NCBI GenBank assembly: GCA_034509495.1 | Contig: CM067507.1 | Coordinates: 24,104,686-24,168,685, forward strand | From: Acestrorhynchus altus | Taxonomy: Eukaryota > Chordata > Actinopteri > Characiformes > Acestrorhynchidae | Direction of reading: 5' to 3' | DNA length: 64,000 bases | Shown here: one piece after another, positions 39,069-44,779 of the stretch | Layout: each line of letters starts with the position of its first letter | Position numbering within the stretch: position 1 is the first letter of the stretch | Made by a program: the position numbers and the translations under genes | Notes under the pieces: model-generated | Database searches by the model: none | What the model was told of the DNA's origin: nothing | Seen by the model: only the letters and a program-made list of their open reading frames with translations

Positions 39069-40864
39069 TATACCTACGTTTAAAGATGAAGCTTCCACGA
39101 ACACTCAAAGAACCCTTTGCATGATTAATAAGGTTGCATTGTGTTCTTTGGAATGATGGATACACTACATAGGGCTCTATATAGAACCTTTAATATGACG
39201 CAAAAAAGGGTTCGTAACAATGATTTCACACACTAAAAATTAGGGTTAAAATGCTTCTCTAGAACCTGGAACACTCAAAGAACCCTTTGAGTTCTTTTGC
39301 ATTAATGACAGTGTTTTTGGATCTGAAAGAGTACTACACACCTAAAAATGAGGGTTGAATGAAACCCTTCAATGATTGCTGTTCTTTCAATTGTGCAAGG
39401 GTTCTTTAGCAGCTTGTAGAATGCACTGTAGGAGGTTCTATATGGAACCTTTTTGAAAAGGGTTCTATGTAGCACCAAAAAGGGTTCTTTTATGTTTTGA
39501 CAATGGACCCTTTTGTTGCTATACAGAACCCTTCAAAGCACATCTTGTGTAGCGCCCCTTTTGGTGCCATACAGAACCCCTTCACAGCACAACAATCTGA
39601 AACCCTTTTACCTTTCTAGTACAAAGGGTTCTTTGAGTGCTCATGAGTTCAATTTCCTTAACTGAGGAAATTACAGAACCCTTAACAGAATTGGCTTTAC
39701 TCATGGGTCTGAAAAGTTTCCACCCCCAACACACCCCCACTCCTAAAACACCTCACCCCCAACACAAATCCCCAGCTCAACACCCCACCCCCAACACCTC
39801 ACCTCAAAACACCTCACCCCAACATATCCCCAGCTCAACAAGCCCCACCTCCAAAACACCCTCACACACCCCACCCACCACATCCCCAGCTCAACACCCC
39901 CACCCCAACACCCCCACTTCTAAAACCTCACCCCAACACAATCCCACCTCAACATCCCCACCCCAACACACTCCACTTCCTAAAACACCTCACCCCAACA
40001 CAAATCTGACTCCAACTTCCCCACCCCCAACACTCCTTCTAAAATACCTCTTTAACCTCCTTCTAAAACACCTCACCCCAACACATCCCCAATCCTTCCC
40101 CCACCTCCCAACACACCCCCACTCCTAAACACCTCACTAACATATCCCAGCTCAACAGCCCCACCTCAAAACACCCTCACACACCCCACCCCAACATATC
40201 TGGCTGTACCCCCAACACACCACTCCCTAAAACACCTCACCCCAACACAAATCCCCAGCTCAACACCCACCCCCAACCTCACTTCCTAAAACACCTCACC
40301 CAACACATCCCCAGCTCAACACCCCCACCTCCCAACCACCCCCACTCCCTAAAACACCTCACCTCAACACATCCCCAGCTCAACAGTCCCACCTCCAAAC
40401 CTCACACCCCACCCTCAAAGCACATCCCCAGCTCAACAGCCGCACTCTCAATACAACCCACTAACACACCCTACCCAACACACCCTCACAAGCCCCACCC
40501 CCCCAACACACCCACATCACCTAACACCCCAAACATCCTAACACCCCATCCCCAAACCCCCACCTACACCCTCACTTCCAACACACCTCACCCCCCAATA
40601 CACCCACGCCTCCCTCACCCCCCTAACACCCCCCACACACACACACACACACACACTCACCAGCAGTGTGGGGACTCCGGAGACCACTGCGTACAGCACG
40701 GCGGGGGGGATGGCGCTGGTCTCCTCGGGGCCGAGGTAGGGTTTGGTGTATGCGCTGTCGTAGCAGAAGAATCCCTGCACGTGCACGTTGAACGTGTCCG
40801 TGTACTCGAAGTAGTAGGCCAGCATGACCGTCCCCGCCATGATCACCAGCTGAAAGTAGAGCAT
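895..40864 (-). CDS. plppr5: Phospholipid phosphatase-related protein type 5, whole gene span in six blocks
   Basis: The coding blocks are 40661-40864, 23020-23152, 16497-16747, 10238-10414, 1219-1353 and a tentative 895-1023. They join in phase to about 342 codons; without the last block 300 are certain. The product matches remembered vertebrate PLPPR5 closely, for example AGTVMLAYYFEYTDTF, TGDCCYLNPLVRRT and PRVESPLEK. It is a neuronal six-pass plasma-membrane protein of the LPP superfamily, linked in mammals to filopodia and neurite growth. It is expected to be catalytically dead: the C1 motif Lys and Arg become Gln130 and Ala137, C2 PSGH becomes PSKE (181-184), and C3 Ser and His become Asn229 and Asn236. 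N147-Y-T is a likely glycosylation site in the extracellular loop. The gene spans about 40 kb with introns of about 17.5, 6.3, 6.1, 8.9 and 0.2 kb. Whether it is the a or b teleost copy cannot be decided here. Confidence 0.93.
1024..1218 (-). other. plppr5: Putative plppr5 intron 5
   Basis: A 195-bp GT-AG interval between exon 5 and the candidate terminal exon. The stretch before its acceptor is GT-rich rather than strongly pyrimidine-rich, so the acceptor is only fair. Confidence 0.45.
1219..1353 (-). CDS. plppr5: plppr5 exon 5: end of TM6 and cytoplasmic tail
   Basis: The exon is 135 nt, 45 codons, from TTTCAG|GTTGTGTGC to TCACAG|GTAGAG. It encodes VVCVVHNFKG, a variable stretch and MPRVESPLEKYIASQ. 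The tail has the same length as remembered human PLPPR5 between FKG and VESPLEK. The phase-0 donor after Gln300 is where the mammalian gene adds its short last exon. If the donor were ignored, translation would run 18 more codons to a TAG at 1162-1164, a possible intron-retention end. Confidence 0.9.
3135..3450 (-). mobile_element. Nonautonomous Tc1/mariner-type element, copy 1 (degenerate)
   Basis: On the minus strand it reads GTGTTTGTGGACACA, then a stretch ending ATTCAGCTACTTTGTGTTGCACC, broken here by divergence, and later CCTCACTAACACTC and TTGCTGAATGCAATCAGAT. The same ordered blocks occur at 58413-58819 (plus) and 26395-26745 (minus). No transposase is present. Confidence 0.6.
3800..4150 (+). 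repeat. Dispersed teleost repeat, degenerate
   Basis: It contains TGTCTGTATGCCC, ATGGACTGGCACTCTGTCC and a tail like AAGGCGCTATTGTAACTAAG. This resembles the common fish repeat with GGACTGGCGTCCTGTCC and an AAGCGCTATATAA end. The family name is not certain. Confidence 0.4.
5025..5300 (+). repeat. Dispersed repeat pieces shared with 41690-41890 and 28867-28950
   Basis: The block CTGACCTCAAGCTCCCCTGCCA and its surroundings recur at 41750-41880 (CTTGAGTTCCCCTGCTACC, GACCTCAAGCTCCCCTGCCA). The downstream GGTGGATGGGTCCTC piece resembles AGGAGGATGGGTCTCCC at 28885-28901. Confidence 0.45.
7655..7735 (-). repeat. Fragment of the nonautonomous element family of 58413-58819
   Basis: The plus strand GTCAGCAATGGGTGCAACTT followed by AAAGTAGCTGAATGCA is the reverse complement of the ATTCAGC/CATTGCTGACA block near the left end of the 58.4-kb copy. 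Confidence 0.55.
9745..9910. repeat. AAGGGTTCTTT-type inverted-repeat element
   Basis: It contains AAAGGGTTCTTTAGTAAAC, GGAACCATGG, AAAGAACCATTTC and AAAGGGTTCTTTATACTGG in alternating orientation. The same motifs build the cluster at 39099-39642 and a copy near 53440-53640. Confidence 0.5.
10238..10414 (-). CDS. plppr5: plppr5 exon 4: TM5-TM6 and the C3 region
   Basis: The exon is 177 nt, exactly 59 codons, from TTTCAG|ATGTACATC to TTCCTG|GTAAGG. It encodes MYITCTVKAKGTRLAKP, then TM5 (LGLMCLAFLTG), then NRVAEYRNHWSDV and the start of TM6 (IAGFIIGVAIATFL). Active LPPs have SR-x5-H-x3-D here. The Arg and final Asp are kept (230, 240), but Ser is Asn229 and the nucleophilic His is Asn236. Confidence 0.94.
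10831..10902. repeat. (CA)36 microsatellite
   Basis: Uninterrupted CA dinucleotides. The long minus-strand Cys/Val open frame across it is an artefact of the repeat. Confidence 0.98.
11100..11580 (+). pseudogene. Tc1-like transposase C-terminal relic
   Basis: In one frame it reads PGVVVWGEIF, GTLTDQHYVNEVLLPVA and GALFQQN, the middle and C-terminal part of a Tc1-family DDE transposase (usual pattern PGVMVWG ... GALFQQDNARPHTA). The second catalytic Asp of QQD is Asn here and the His-rich motif is broken. Frameshifts separate the later part (PMLLDVLTPLLPQ and downstream). It carries no plppr5 sequence. Confidence 0.75.
11850..12382. mobile_element. End of a Tc1-like transposon, degenerate
   Basis: It includes ACCTTCAATGCAGCAG, AATCATGTCCAATGAA, TTTTATTTTTAATAAATGTG, CATCATGGGGTACTCTGTGT and an outer end AATACTTTCTGAATGCACTG. 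These match in order the terminal part of the common fish Tc1 elements whose ends read ACTTTCCGGATGCACTGTA. Confidence 0.65.
12387..12429. repeat. (TG)n microsatellite next to a Tc1-like end
   Basis: About 21 TG units starting four bases after the CACTGTA terminus of the preceding transposon relic. Confidence 0.97.
13185..13325 (-). repeat. Tc1-like fragment
   Basis: The plus strand has TTTGGGGCCAGATACCACAG and then GCAGGTATTAAATGTTATGG. This resembles the terminal part of fish elements that read CTGGCACCA-type sequence next to a terminus around AATGTTATGGCTGATCGG. Only the end is preserved. Confidence 0.45.
16497..16747 (-). CDS. plppr5: plppr5 exon 3: TM3, extracellular loop and start of TM4, with the C1 and C2 regions
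   Basis: The exon runs 251 nt from acceptor CTACAG|GTGTGTAC (completing the split Gly) to donor CTGGCT|GTGAGT, phase 0. It encodes residues 113-196: VYMFGLFTTDIFVNAGQVV (TM3), then TGNLAPHFL where active LPPs have the K-x6-RP motif, then CKPNYTALGC with a glycosylation sequon. Next come EACTGN and KTFPSKEAALSVYAALYLA, where active LPPs have PSGH. The lost Lys, Arg and His show directly that the phosphatase site is not intact, as is usual for the PLPPR subfamily. Confidence 0.94.
18192..19333 (-). mobile_element. Internally deleted Tc1-like transposon with long terminal inverted repeats
   Basis: The ends read CAGTGGGGAAAATAAG and CTTATTTTCCCCACTG, flanked on both sides by TA (18190-18191, 19334-19335), the Tc1/mariner target duplication. 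The inverted repeats are about 200 bp (18192-18392 and 19134-19333) and nearly identical by eye. At 1142 bp it is shorter than the roughly 1.6 kb usual for autonomous family members, because part of the transposase has been lost. Confidence 0.95.
18408..18967 (-). pseudogene. Tc1-like transposase, truncated by internal deletion
   Basis: The frame opens MVKTKELSEDTRNRIVDLHQ. It carries the paired-like helix-turn-helix region (KKSTVGAIIRKW, TTNLPRSGAPRKIS, a GRPR-like hook) and the second HTH (NVTKATISNTLRRQGL), reaching the first catalytic Asp in IWSDETKVELFG. It stops a few codons later at 18470. The extreme C-terminus (KRLTSVIANRGYTTKY and a stop at 18408) follows immediately in another frame. 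The segment with the second and third acidic residues is therefore deleted, and the element cannot make active enzyme. Confidence 0.93.
19450..20230 (+). pseudogene. Tc1-like transposase relic of a second family, copy A
   Basis: It holds CTGGGCTAAGGAGAAGAAGA then AACTGGACTGCTC (the WAKEKNWTA block), TTTGGAAATCAAGAGTC, ATGACCATAACATTACTGTG, and near the end CTGATTGCCTCCATGCCAC and GGAGCCCCAACCAAGTACTGA (a C-terminus of the GAPTKY-stop type). Many frameshifts. Two other relics of the same family lie at 24600-25330 and 28650-29450. Confidence 0.7.
20231..20333 (+). repeat. Terminal piece of another Tc1-like element
   Basis: GGTGGAAAAATGAATTTAAT, GGAAGGCTGTAACATAATAA and ATGTGAATGCACTGT match the end of the element at 11850-12382. 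It abuts copy A on one side and a (TG)n tract on the other. Confidence 0.6.
20334..20426. repeat. (TG)n microsatellite, one interruption
   Basis: About 46 TG units with a single GA interruption near 20411. It starts inside the CACTGTG terminus of the preceding Tc1 piece. Confidence 0.97.
21226..21845 (-). mobile_element. Antisense non-LTR retrotransposon relic
   Basis: The left edge, GATTCAACATTGTCATTGTA followed by GAAATGCAGTTAGCATCTC, matches the 3' end of a widespread fish repeat. Further right TACAGGTGAGCTTTCTTAAG then GGAAGTGAAGGTGCTG is the reverse complement of the reverse-transcriptase end that also appears at 63400-64000. Strongly decayed. Confidence 0.55.
22138..22187. repeat. (ATT)n/(ATC)n microsatellite
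   Basis: TTATTATTATC followed by ATC repeats and more ATT repeats. Confidence 0.95.
23020..23152 (-). CDS. plppr5: plppr5 exon 2: TM2 end and first cytoplasmic loop
   Basis: This 133-nt exon opens after TTTCAG and begins ATA ACA GTG (ITVMEAVLFL), completing TM2. It continues through the cytoplasmic loop with the family signature TGDCCYLNPLVRRTFRFLG. The donor TTTTTAG|GTGAGT leaves one base of a split Gly codon. The exon aligns with remembered human PLPPR5 without gaps between GVP and GDCCY, which supports both borders. Confidence 0.93.
24300..24375 (+). repeat. Short Tc1-like transposase fragment
   Basis: CTGAAGCATGGTGGTGGCAG followed by TGTGCAGTGGGGATG matches the conserved KHGGG.VxxWG coding block of fish Tc1 transposases. 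Confidence 0.6.
24600..25330 (+). pseudogene. Tc1-like relic, copy B, interrupted by a SINE
   Basis: AGTTGTCCAGAAGATGATCA then CCACAAAGAGGCTAAGCCACA and GGTGGGAAAGCAGCACAAG parallel copy C at 28650-29450. The sequence breaks at about 24988, where a SINE begins, and resumes at about 25277 with GATGTCTGTGCATCAAAGT, the counterpart of GATGTCAGTGCATCAAGAG in copy C. Confidence 0.65.
24988..25276 (+). mobile_element. tRNA-derived SINE
   Basis: The head contains pol III promoter boxes: an A box TGGCCCGGTGG (24998-25008) and a B box GGTTCAAAT (25042-25050) about 34 bp apart. The body has CCCTTGAGCAAGGCACTGAA, a core seen in many fish SINEs, then CACTGCCCCCTGGTGTGTG and an AT-rich tail. It is nested in a Tc1 relic, so it inserted later than that element. 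It is not a functional tRNA gene. Confidence 0.8.
26395..26745 (-). mobile_element. Nonautonomous Tc1/mariner-type element, copy 2
   Basis: AACTGTCTCCACTGTCCAGG, TGACAAAAGCATTAACAAGG and ATTCCATTGCTCCACAGAC recapitulate in order the blocks of the copy at 3135-3450. No coding sequence. Confidence 0.55.
27520..27700 (-). repeat. Tc1-like fragment
   Basis: GGCTCCCATGACCCTGTCAC and AGTTCACCAGTTTTCCTTTC resemble the antisense of the N-terminal coding part of a common fish Tc1 family, followed by a terminus-like CACCTGGTGCCTAATAAATG. Confidence 0.45.
28650..29450 (+). pseudogene. Tc1-like relic, copy C, interrupted by a dispersed repeat
   Basis: It has GACAGTTGTCCAGAAGATGA, AAGTCACAGAAGGTCATC, GATGTCAGTGCATCAAGAG, TGGGCTAAGGAGAAAGATTG, TTCAGATGAAAGTAAACTC (the SDESK block with the first catalytic Asp) and AGTCTGTGATGCTTTAGGGT. 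Between 28860 and about 29000 an unrelated piece with AGGAGGATGGGTCTCCC interrupts it. Frameshifts and stops throughout. Confidence 0.7.
33870..34030 (-). repeat. Dispersed fish repeat, degenerate, inverted relative to 37783-37985
   Basis: Read on the minus strand it gives ATTTATTTATATAGCACG, AAACTGCTTTATAGAGATTC and CCTTGAGAGGAACCAAGC, the same ordered blocks as the 37.8-kb copy. Confidence 0.65.
34555..34562. other. Short (CAA)n
   Basis: A few CAACAA units within otherwise unique intron DNA; no further structure. Confidence 0.5.
37783..37985 (+). repeat. Dispersed fish repeat
   Basis: AATCAATCAATCAATG, TTTATTTATATAGCACTTC, AAAGCAGCTTTACAGAAATC, AGCAAGGAAAACTCCCTC, CCTTGAGAGGAACCAAGG and CCATCCTCCTCTGGTCGACA form a repeat that I know to be abundant in teleosts; its class is not settled for me. 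Confidence 0.75.
38800..38985 (+). pseudogene. Tc1-like transposase fragment
   Basis: An open stretch encodes QFTFSDESHFCLVGDD and QQIHVWRHR, the block around the first catalytic Asp (usual FSDESRF ... VWRR). It continues degenerately (ATTAATGAGGTCTGGCTTG) up to the (TG)n tract. Confidence 0.7.
39001..39066. repeat. (TG)33 microsatellite
   Basis: Uninterrupted TG units just after a Tc1 relic. Confidence 0.98.
39099..39642. repeat. AAGGGTTCTTT inverted-repeat cluster
   Basis: Outer ends are inverted copies of CACTCAAAGAACCCTTTG (39102-39119 and 39622-39639), and the same motif recurs inside at 39269-39290. Between them more than ten AGAACCCTTT or AAAGGGTTCT motifs alternate in orientation, with GGTTCTATATGGAACC-type small palindromes. 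It looks like nested or tandem nonautonomous DNA elements. Confidence 0.7.
39719..40630. repeat. C-rich minisatellite in promoter-proximal intron 1
   Basis: About 0.9 kb built of imperfect units of roughly 58-65 bp. The recurring phrases are CACCTCACCCCAACACA, ATCCCCAGCTCAACA, CCCCCACC and CTCCTAAAACACC. The plus strand has almost no G, so the plppr5 sense strand is G-rich and nearly C-free. The long plus-strand Pro/Thr/His/Ser frame (39637-40128) is a repeat artefact. Confidence 0.93.
40603..40634 (-). other. Predicted G-quadruplex motif near the first splice donor
   Basis: On the gene strand, G runs of 6, 6, 3 and 3 are separated by loops of 5, 3 and 6 bases, starting about 26 bases into intron 1. 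A second motif lies at 40493-40513 (runs 3, 7 and 4; loops 6 and 1). Confidence 0.6.
40661..40864 (-). CDS. plppr5: plppr5 exon 1: start codon, TM1 and start of TM2
   Basis: This block encodes 68 residues beginning MLYFQLVIMAG. TM1 covers about residues 5-22, followed by an extracellular loop with FFCYDSAYTKPYLGP and the first part of TM2. The start is fixed by an in-frame TAA six codons upstream (40883-40885) and an A at -3. Mammalian PLPPR5, as I remember it, has about 11 extra residues before the equivalent of MLYFQ; here they are absent. The donor is CTG|GTGAGT at 40661/40660, phase 0. The ten bases after the cleavage site run straight into a (GT)n tract. Confidence 0.93.
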
Positions 40865-41260
40865 TGTCGTTAAAGGTTGGGTTTAACGCTCTGCTTCTTC
40901 CAGCCCGGCGTTCTTCATCTCCTCCCCCTCACAGCCTCCTCCACCTCCGCATCGCGCTGCTCCCGCTCCCGCACCTGCCCGCTCCAGCGCGCGAGCTCCA
41001 ATGAACGCGCAGCGCGCTTCTCCCAGCACCTGTATTCCGGAGCGACACGCCCCCTGCCGCTAACATTGGCTGGGGTCGGCCGACAGCCAGGACAAACTCT
41101 CGGCCAGTCGCACTGCAGGAGCGTGACCGTTCTAGCCAATCCCGGCGCGAGGCAGGACGGCGATAGCCAATCACAGTGCAGGAGGCGAGATCCCGCCCAC
41201 TAATTGTCGCGCGGGAGGCGGGGCCTGACGGAATACAGGTAGAGGAAAGCTGACGCGTAT
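40865..41260 (-). promoter_or_regulatory. plppr5: plppr5 promoter and 5' UTR region, CpG-rich
   Basis: A stretch clearly richer in G+C and CpG than the rest of the window (for example 40950-41030 and 41200-41225). It has CCAAT boxes at 41136-41140 and 41167-41171 (plus orientation) and one in opposite orientation at 41065-41069. GC boxes are CCCGCCC at 41192-41198 and GGCGGGGC at 41217-41224. I see no clear TATA box. The transcription start cannot be placed exactly. Confidence 0.75.
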
Positions 41261-41284
41261 GAGCAACCTGTAAGAGCCAGCATC

Positions 41285-41470
41285 TCACTGCTAGACTTTC
41301 TCAACCCTGGTCCTGGAGGCACCCCTGCTCTACACATCTTCTGGCTTCCCAGGACACCTGATTCAACTGTTCAGCTCACTAACAAGCATTTTCAGGACAG
41401 CAGGGGCTGTTAAAACAGGGAATCTCGAAAATATGCAGGGTAGGGGTGCCTCTGGCACCAGGGTTTGGAA
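41285..41470. repeat. Palindromic MITE-like repeat
   Basis: The left arm CTCAACCCTGGTCCTGGAGG then CACCCCTGCTCTACAC is answered by TGCAGGGTAGGGGTGCCTCT and GGCACCAGGGTTTGGAAACA. The arms are inverted copies, typical of a fish nonautonomous DNA element ending in CCAGGGTTG-like sequence. It sits just upstream of the promoter. Degenerate relatives may lie at 27230-27345 and 56215-56345. Confidence 0.6.
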
Positions 41471-41689
41471 ACACTGCCTCTACTGCACCTCCTCTTAACA
41501 GGTCATCATGAACTCAACCTAGATTTTTGCACTTTATTTGGATTAAATAAACTCACAAGTAACAAGGCTGCAAATGTGACTTTGACACATTATCAAATTG
41601 GGTGTGTGATGGAGTACATACACAAAAGCACTGACAATAGTACGGGATGTTCTGCCGGGAGAGTAGGGGGTCACTCACCACACAGTGTA

Positions 41690-41890
41690 ATGTTTACATT
41701 CTCTGTTCTCCAAAAATCACTCATCATTACCTCTCTACTCTTCCTGAGTTTATGTTAGCCCACTGACCTGGGCTGACAGAAGGCCAACCTTGAGTTCCCC
41801 TGCTACCCCTTCAGAAGCTGACCTTCAGGCTCCCCTAGCCCCCCATCTGAGATGGACCTCAAGCTCCCCTGCCACCCCATCACACCTGCT
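41690..41890 (+). repeat. Dispersed repeat shared with 5025-5140
   Basis: It contains CCCACTGACCTGGGCTGACA and two CTCAAGCTCCCCTGCCACC-like units. Internal near-duplication of a roughly 50-bp unit is visible. Confidence 0.5.
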
Positions 41891-43440
41891 GTCCACCTTC
41901 CGGCTACTGGACTCGGACTAGTTTCCCGCCCTGCCTTGAACTAGTTTCTCACCTGTCATCTTTGGTTTCGTGTGTTGGTCATATTTTTTCTATTTCCGTG
42001 AATCTGTTTTGTGACACCAGTTGTTAAAAAAAAAAAAACACTATACAAATGCATTCCATGTGATTTTGATGTGATTCTGGAGCAGCTGCACATGAGAGGC
42101 CCAGGGTCAGCCAGAGGGGTATGCAACCCCCAACACTGGTTTGAGGAGAAGTGAGTTAATGGAGCATCGCAATAGAAAAATGGTTGAATTTACATGCTTA
42201 AAATACATGGAGCAGTTCCACATCAGTAAAAGCCATTACATCAACATTTCTGGCCAAAGGATGCACAATTAAATACAGCAACTATCACAATGATGTTATT
42301 TGAAATCACCTGACACAGTCGAAGAACGAATCTTCTAAATAAAGCTCTTGAAATGTTGGCTGAGCAGGTGTCTACAAACCTTTATCTCAACTGAACTATA
42401 CACATGGCCTACAGTACTGTGTACTTTTATGTACTGTGATGTTTATAATGAGTGACATTCCGAGACAAACAGGAAAGAATGACGCAAGTGCTTTCATGTC
42501 TTTAATTTTCAACAAAGTAGCTGAAAGCCTGATCTTGCGGCCGTGCCATCGCCAAGGACTAGAGGCCACACCAGAAACTGGGCAGAACATTTCCAAATGC
42601 TCTGTACACAGTCATGTCCAGCACTGTTTATGCTTAAAATCCTCCACTGCCTGGATACCTCATTTTATTTCAGCCACACACAATCAAGTGTTGGCATGTA
42701 TGAAAATCAGACAAAAAAGATGTAGAGAGTTGTAATTGCATCATGTGACTACGCAAAAGCTTATGCGGGGTTAATCATGTCTCAGAATCATTCATAAAAC
42801 TAAAGGGAGCTCATGGGAGGGAGTCAGCTCCCGCTTGCATACCCCCAGATGTTCACATTAACCTAGAAGAGATGCACTCACAGAGCTGGCATATGCATGA
42901 TGGGCTGATGATTTGGTGTAGACTGTGCATGGAGTTCCACATCTGCTGTGCTCAGAGAACTAATCATGGTAATTGGGCAGCTGTTATTTACATCAGCACG
43001 GCTGCCAGCATTTGTCTCAGTGCGAGTGCAGAGAGGGAAACAGCAACTGTGAAAGTATTTGTGAATTATGTTAAGTTCCAAAGAAAGATTGTGAAAAAAG
43101 AGAAACGGGACTCTTCTGCTTTTACGTGCCACAGCATTCATCATCACTTCTGCAAAGTCCTATCCTGTACAAAAGGTGAACAGGGCAGAAGTTGATTTGA
43201 AGTGTTTTGGAGAAAAGTCAGCATTTCCGTGTAATATAAGGCTCACTTCCAAGTCTTTGTTTTTCATGACTGCATACCTATTAGATATTTCTGGATTTTG
43301 TTTTTATTGTCAAAAGTCGTTTGATTCTCAGATTTGTAGACATTATCAAATGAGAAAAGCTGTCATTTGTGGACTTATTAATACATCTTTAGCTATAAAA
43401 AAGTGTGTAGCTGAGGTTAAAAAGAGCTGTTTCTTACATA
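41891..43440. other. Upstream flank of plppr5, mostly unique DNA
   Basis: No gene recognised. The stretch 42760-43060 is compositionally complex with TAAT-type motifs (for example ATCATGGTAATTGGGCAGC) and could be a conserved regulatory element, which only alignment can show. Confidence 0.4.
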
Positions 43441-44690
43441 CACTGCTAAAAATGAAGGGAACATTTAAATATCACAGTGCAACACAAAGATAGGATATCA
43501 ATATTCCCAGTTAGGGAGAATGAGCTATTAGGAATCAAGTTCACCTGCTTTGGTGCAAATGAAAGCAACAACAAGTGCACAGAACATCAAAAAAAGGGAA
43601 TGGTTTAAAAATGGTGGCCAGTGAGCAGCTGGGGAGTTAAGTGCCTTAATCAAACACACTTCAGTCATGTCCTGCCAGTTCAGGGAATCAAACCAGCAAC
43701 ACTCCTGAATGATTCTTCTCTAGTTTTGCATTTTGCTGGTGTCCTTGACAATATTGGTAGCATTAGGCGATTTCTGCAGCCCATTCAGGTAGCAGTTCCT
43801 CCAGGATGCTGAGGCAAGAAGGTACAGGCTCCATGTGGGTGGCATGAGAACCCAATGTCCTCTAGTAGAACCTGAACTCACAAACCAGCAGTTCAACTGG
43901 CATTCGCCAGAGAACCCCAGACTTGGCAGGTCCAACAGTGTCTCTGTGTTCTATTCACCGATGAGAGCAAATTCACATTGAGCACATGTGGAAGATTTGA
44001 AAGAGCCTGGAGAAATTGGGTGAACATTATGTTGCCTGTAACATCATCCAGCATGGCTGAGTTGGTGGTGGGTCTGTGATGGTCTGGGTAGACATATCCT
44101 TGGAGGGTCACACAAACCTATAGCCAAAGGTACCATAAATGCTGGTAGGTACAGAGATTAAATCCTCAAGGACATTGTCAGTTTCTCCTGGTGCAGGACA
44201 AGAATGTGTAGGCTGTTCCTGGACAATGAAGGCAATGATGCCATTGACTGGCCCTCATGTTCCCTAGACCTGAAACTGAGAACGTCTGGGGCTTTATGTA
44301 TCAGCCGGTAAGTCATACCACAGACTGCCCAGGAGTTCACTGATGTGCTAATCCAAGCCTGTGAGGACACCCCCAGGACTGTCTCATAAGGAGTATGCCC
44401 AGATGTCACAGGGAGTGCATACATGCATATGAGGAACACTATTGAGTAACATTATGAATAGCCATAATGAAATGCACATAAATTGGATTAGCCTATGGTT
44501 TCAATGCCATGACATGAGTCATTGGGTCCAGCCATCCATGGTTTATGATTTTGGTTTTCATTACTTGTTCTCAACTAATTACACAATTCATATTATTAAA
44601 AAAAATTCAACATGAATCTTTCTTTCATTCTAATTCAATGTGTGATATGTTCCCAATTTTGTTATAGAACAGTAAGAGTCCTTGAGTAAG
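43441..44690 (+). pseudogene. Tc1-like transposon relic of a third family
   Basis: The left edge is CACTGCTAAAAATGAAGGGA and the right edge has TGTGTGATATGTTCCCAATT, matching in spirit the CACTGCTCAAAAAAAT and AAGTGTTCCCTTT termini of a common fish Tc1 family. Inside, plus-strand blocks are recognisable: TTCACCGATGAGAGCAAATT (FTDESKF, first catalytic Asp), ATCATCCAGCATGGCTGAGT, AGCATGCCC-like GAGTATGCCCAGATG, and GACTGGCCCTCATGTTCCCT (DWPSCSPDL, third catalytic region). Frames are broken repeatedly. Confidence 0.75.
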
Positions 44691-44779
44691 ACTTGTTACA
44701 CTTCTTTCTTCTACCTGTGTAACATGATTCAAATGTAAGTCACTCTGGGTAAGATTAGCTGCTAAAAGACATACATTGT

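Larger units (their letters stand above)
23153..40660 (-). other. plppr5: plppr5 intron 1
   Basis: A 17.5-kb intron. Repeats: Tc1 fragment 24300-24375, Tc1 relics with a nested SINE 24600-25330, nonautonomous element 26395-26745, Tc1 fragment 27520-27700, Tc1 relic 28650-29450, an inverted pair of dispersed repeats 33870-34030 and 37783-37985, Tc1 fragment 38800-38980, (TG)33, an AAGGGTTCTTT cluster and a C-rich minisatellite. Stretches without a named repeat, such as 29500-33800 and 34340-37700, look like AT-rich unique DNA; 27900-28180 is more GC-rich and complex. Confidence 0.8.

Noticed and set aside
39637..40128. A 163-codon plus-strand open frame rich in Pro, Thr, His and Ser
   Set aside because: It is a translation of the C-rich minisatellite, whose plus strand lacks most stop codons by composition. 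No coding evidence.
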